The notes under the pieces were generated by a model. It searched no databases and was not told where the DNA came from. It was given only the letters and a program-made list of their open reading frames with translations. Below are positions 6,761 to 8,860 of a stretch of DNA of 8,860 bases, in pieces. A program made the position numbers and the translations under genes. Where the stretch lies: the NCBI GenBank assembly GCA_021810685.1, contig JAJZII010000017.1, forward strand, positions 1 to 8,860. The letters are read 5' to 3'. Source of the stretch: Microcaldota archaeon (GTDB lineage Archaea; Micrarchaeota; Micrarchaeia; Micrarchaeales; Micrarchaeaceae). Position 1 is the stretch's first letter. The number at the start of each line of letters is the position of its first letter.

Positions 6761-7487
6761 CTACATAGATAACATCGTGATTGGATGCGCTGCATTGGTC
6801 GTATCGGCACTGTTGTTCGAATCTCATAGCAGCATGGCTTATACCGTGACTGGAGCAGCAGCGTACTTCTTGGTCGCTGGCTTCGCCGGTTTTAGCGCTG
6901 GGAGAGGAACACTGCAGATAGTCGATTATGGACAAAGTTCTGGTCATGCAGTCATCATAGGCACCGAAGTATTTGCGGAGCTGGTGGAGCAGGGACTTGC
7001 TAGGAACGCGAGGGGCTTTGTAGCCAAGAGGCTCGTGCTACGGGAGCATGAGCTTCTCGCAGCATTTGGCGATATGTTTGGTGCGTGCAGTGGAAGTGTA
7101 ATGGCCTTGGAGGAACTGGAGCGGGTCACACAGCTACTGGCCAAGCGAAGGATGATTTATGCCAGGGGCATGTCAGTAAGCAGGAAGGACTTCGGATATG
7201 ACGATGAGGTGGCAAGGTTCGCGTATGACTCGGCCATGCTCGGCTTGGGCTTCTTGCTTGGAAGGACAAAACATGAAATCCTCGTTTCCAACGCGTTGGT
7301 GCCATACTGCAGCCTGGGCAATGCATGGGCTAAATCCGTAATGCATGCCGGCCCCTTCAGTATTGCGGTCCCTTCGCGCTACGTTGAGCGCGCATTCCTG
7401 CACCGTGCGAACAGTTCAGGTAGGGACAGCGCGCGGCTGCTGCTGCACATAGTAAGCAGCACAATGAAAGTGATTGTATGCTCGTAG
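6753..7487 (+). CDS. Unknown membrane-anchored protein of the operon
   Basis: I do not recognise this protein of 244 residues. Two N-terminal membrane helices (about 7-23 and 28-48) are followed by a domain of roughly 190 residues, probably cytoplasmic, with helices rich in Leu, Ala and Arg (ELVEQGLARNARGFVAKRLVLREHELLAAFGDMFG). A mildly hydrophobic stretch, DSAMLGLGFLLG, sits near residues 158-169. The architecture (helix pair then soluble domain) echoes the 4256-4996 protein, but I see no shared motif. The ATG at 6753 is chosen because it gives an 8-base overlap (ATGCTTGA) with the upstream stop, the same junction used by the gene at 7662; an in-frame ATG at 6735 would add six residues. Its place in the operon suggests an inner-membrane assembly subunit. 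Confidence 0.75.
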   Translation: MLDYIDNIVIGCAALVVSALLFESHSSMAYTVTGAAAYFLVAGFAGFSAGRGTLQIVDYGQSSGHAVIIGTEVFAELVEQGLARNARGFVAKRLVLREHELLAAFGDMFGACSGSVMALEELERVTQLLAKRRMIYARGMSVSRKDFGYDDEVARFAYDSAMLGLGFLLGRTKHEILVSNALVPYCSLGNAWAKSVMHAGPFSIAVPSRYVERAFLHRANSSGRDSARLLLHIVSSTMKVIVCS

Positions 7488-7669
7488 GCTCGTACTTTGT
7501 TGCAAGAATCGGCATTGCTGCAGGGGTAACGTTCCTCGCCCTCGCCTCGGCCGCGTTGGCACTGCCCGGAAGGCAGGGGTCGCACACGTTTGCAAGGGAC
7601 CTCGCCATAGCTGGTTACGCGGTATCGCTCGTGTCCGTCATAGTCTATATTGGTGTTCTGCATGCTTGA
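7478..7669 (+). CDS. Small two-helix membrane protein (63 aa)
   Basis: This protein is almost wholly hydrophobic, with two membrane helices (about 5-28 and 42-62) joined by a polar basic hinge, PGRQGSHTFARD. It has no clear signal peptide. The ATG overlaps the upstream stop by ten bases and its own stop overlaps the next start by eight, so it is almost certainly translated as part of the operon. Size and topology are like those of the small subunits of the Ced system (CedA1, CedA2) and of VirB3. Which, if any, is homologous cannot be decided by eye. Confidence 0.7.
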   Translation: MLVGSYFVARIGIAAGVTFLALASAALALPGRQGSHTFARDLAIAGYAVSLVSVIVYIGVLHA

Positions 7670-7964
7670 CAATGTGAAAAGGTTCCATTTGAGGAATTCG
7701 TGGCTTGACGCGTTTATATCGGCACTCGTGGTCTTTGGAGCTGCGGTGATTGCAGAGACCTCCTTTGCGGCAACGGTGGGCGTATCCGTTGCGCCGGCAA
7801 CGGTTCTTGTATATGTTCTGGGTGCTGACGCGCTTCTCTCAATTGCGGCGTTTGGGTTCGCAATTGCCGATGGCACGGCAAGCAGGAGACACAACACCCA
7901 GATAATGGCAAACCTGGTTGCTGCAGTCCTGCTTGTTGCGGTCTTGCTTACAATACTGGTGTAG
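7662..7964 (+). CDS. Small three-helix membrane protein (100 aa)
   Basis: After a basic, polar N-terminus (MLDNVKRFHLRNSW) come three predicted membrane helices, about 14-38, 45-68 and 80-99, with a short basic loop (ADGTASRRHNTQ) between the second and third. It ends at the third helix. The first helix plus AETSFAA could be read as a signal peptide with cleavage, leaving a two-helix VirB2-like mature protein, so this could be a second pilin-like subunit. The ATG at 7662 sits in an 8-base overlap with the preceding stop; a TTG at 7650 in frame is less likely. It is two bases upstream of the second ATPase start. The family is unrecognised. Confidence 0.7.
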   Translation: MLDNVKRFHLRNSWLDAFISALVVFGAAVIAETSFAATVGVSVAPATVLVYVLGADALLSIAAFGFAIADGTASRRHNTQIMANLVAAVLLVAVLLTILV

Positions 7965-7966
7965 CC

Positions 7967-8860
7967 GTGGCCGAATTTGTCAATACTGCTGTTCCTGACA
8001 AGGACTTCCAGCGCAACATCTTGCTCGACCGCCTTGGGAACAGAAGCTTTGCGCTGATCTATGATTTCGAGACCAGAAGAACGCGATTGCACATAGCGAG
8101 CGACGATGCGGATGTCGTTGTCGAAAGCATAGAGGAGTCTGTGCCAGGACTTGAGTTCTTGCCTTTTGATGGGTCACATATTACAGGGAGAACGCGCGCA
8201 TCACTGGTACAGTTCTACAGACATATTGACGACGATTCGGAAACGTTGCAGTTGAGCGATGTATTTGAAACTGGCGCAGATGTGGGCCTGCTGTGCTTCA
8301 TATTTGTTCCTCAAGCATATGAGAGCGCTGGCGCCTCGAAGAGGTACATAGAGATGGTCCTGAGCGAAACTGTTACCCGTGAGAGCTCGGTGGTAACGGG
8401 CATCAAACACACAAGTACGTCGCTGAACAGGGAGCTGTTCAAAAACTCGGAAGAAACGGCGATGTTGAAGGAAATTGTTGAATCGGCGAACGAGTCTATA
8501 CTGTCTAACGGCATAGTGTACAAAGCTTTCGTGGCGGTGGTAGGTACGCCGCCTTCGGTGGCAGAATATGTCAGGTCCAAGTTCCTTGTGCTCAGCTCCA
8601 GGGAAACAACCTTTACCAGCGTGGATGCGCTGGTAGGCGAGGCAGGGAAGATGGACGGGTTGCCCCTTGGCAGGAGCCACGTGGTGCGCTTCGTGAATTT
8701 TTATGGAGGTCATGCCATAAGTTACACTATCCCAACCACGCACGCCGAAACGAAAGGAGGTATAGAGATCGGAAACGTGATGGCCTCAGGCGTGCACGAA
8801 TCTAGAGTGCGGGCAGCAGTAGACAGGTCCACGTTCAACCTGGGCATGATAATAAGCGGA
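7967..8860 (+). CDS. VirB4/CedB-like ATPase, N-terminal part, cut at window edge
   Basis: The frame is open without a stop from GTG 7967 to the last base, 298 codons. It reads as a soluble alpha/beta domain, including FALIYDFETRRTRLHI, VGLLCFIFVPQAYE and YKAFVAVVGTPPSVAEYV, the last followed by helices. It ends with GGIEIGNV, then ESRVRAAVDRSTFNLGMIISG. This final stretch has the form seen just before the P-loop in VirB4/HerA-type ATPases: 'GI.iG', then 'v..D....N..I.G', then GSGKS/T. The window ends exactly where the P-loop should begin. GGTG (7958-7961) five bases upstream supports the GTG start, which follows the previous stop by two bases. If correct, the operon has two motor ATPases, the second with its N-terminal domain attached. 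VirD4/TraG-type coupling protein is less likely because no N-terminal membrane helices are present. Confidence 0.65.
   Translation, partial: MAEFVNTAVPDKDFQRNILLDRLGNRSFALIYDFETRRTRLHIASDDADVVVESIEESVPGLEFLPFDGSHITGRTRASLVQFYRHIDDDSETLQLSDVFETGADVGLLCFIFVPQAYESAGASKRYIEMVLSETVTRESSVVTGIKHTSTSLNRELFKNSEETAMLKEIVESANESILSNGIVYKAFVAVVGTPPSVAEYVRSKFLVLSSRETTFTSVDALVGEAGKMDGLPLGRSHVVRFVNFYGGHAISYTIPTTHAETKGGIEIGNVMASGVHESRVRAAVDRSTFNLGMIISG

Noticed and set aside
8201..8743. Minus-strand open frame of 180 codons, and others at 7379-8092
   Set aside because: Antisense to an uninterrupted plus-strand frame with an ATPase-like end and to the overlapping small genes. The products are His/Arg-rich with no family features.
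1..8860. CRISPR array, insertion sequence or transposase
   Set aside because: No spaced direct repeats of CRISPR type, no terminal inverted repeats and no transposase-like product were seen on either strand.

Overview
The window is archaeal chromosomal DNA. The tRNA-Thr has no encoded CCA and carries U at the discriminator position. TTTATATA/TTTTTATA-type TATA boxes precede genes, Ile and Arg codons are dominated by ATA and AGG, and some genes start at TTG or GTG. Short, tightly packed genes, many without a recognisable family, would suit a small-genome lineage such as Micrarchaeota or another DPANN group. That placement is inference; the sequence does not name the taxon.

Layout. (1) 1-2505 is a surface-glycan region: the 3' part of a Wzx/MATE-like lipid-linked oligosaccharide flippase, a tRNA-Thr(UGU) with its own TATA box, and a GT4-type glycosyltransferase. 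(2) 2506-2818 is an AT-rich intergenic stretch. On the minus strand it holds the decayed C-terminal end of a PIN-domain (VapC-like) toxin, and to its right the promoter region of the next operon. (3) 2819 to the right edge is one compact plus-strand operon of nine genes, with gaps of at most 8 nt or with overlapping ends.

The operon is the main interest. In order it encodes a VirB2/TrbC-like pilin candidate (signal peptide plus two membrane helices), a VirB6/TrbL/CedA-like polytopic channel protein, a protein with two N-terminal membrane helices and what looks like the N-terminal domain of VirB4, a separate VirB4/HerA-type ATPase with P-loop, DEAW and ATQ motifs, two proteins I do not recognise (one soluble, one membrane-anchored), two very small membrane proteins, and the N-terminal region of a second VirB4-like ATPase that runs off the window just before its expected P-loop.

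Taken together this resembles a reduced type IV secretion / conjugation-derived DNA-transfer apparatus, comparable in concept to the crenarchaeal Ced and Ted DNA-import systems, with an unusual split VirB4 and several unfamiliar subunits. No relaxase or outer-membrane component is visible here. A surface appliance or DNA uptake/exchange machine is more likely than a complete conjugative element, but the ends of the cluster lie partly outside the window.
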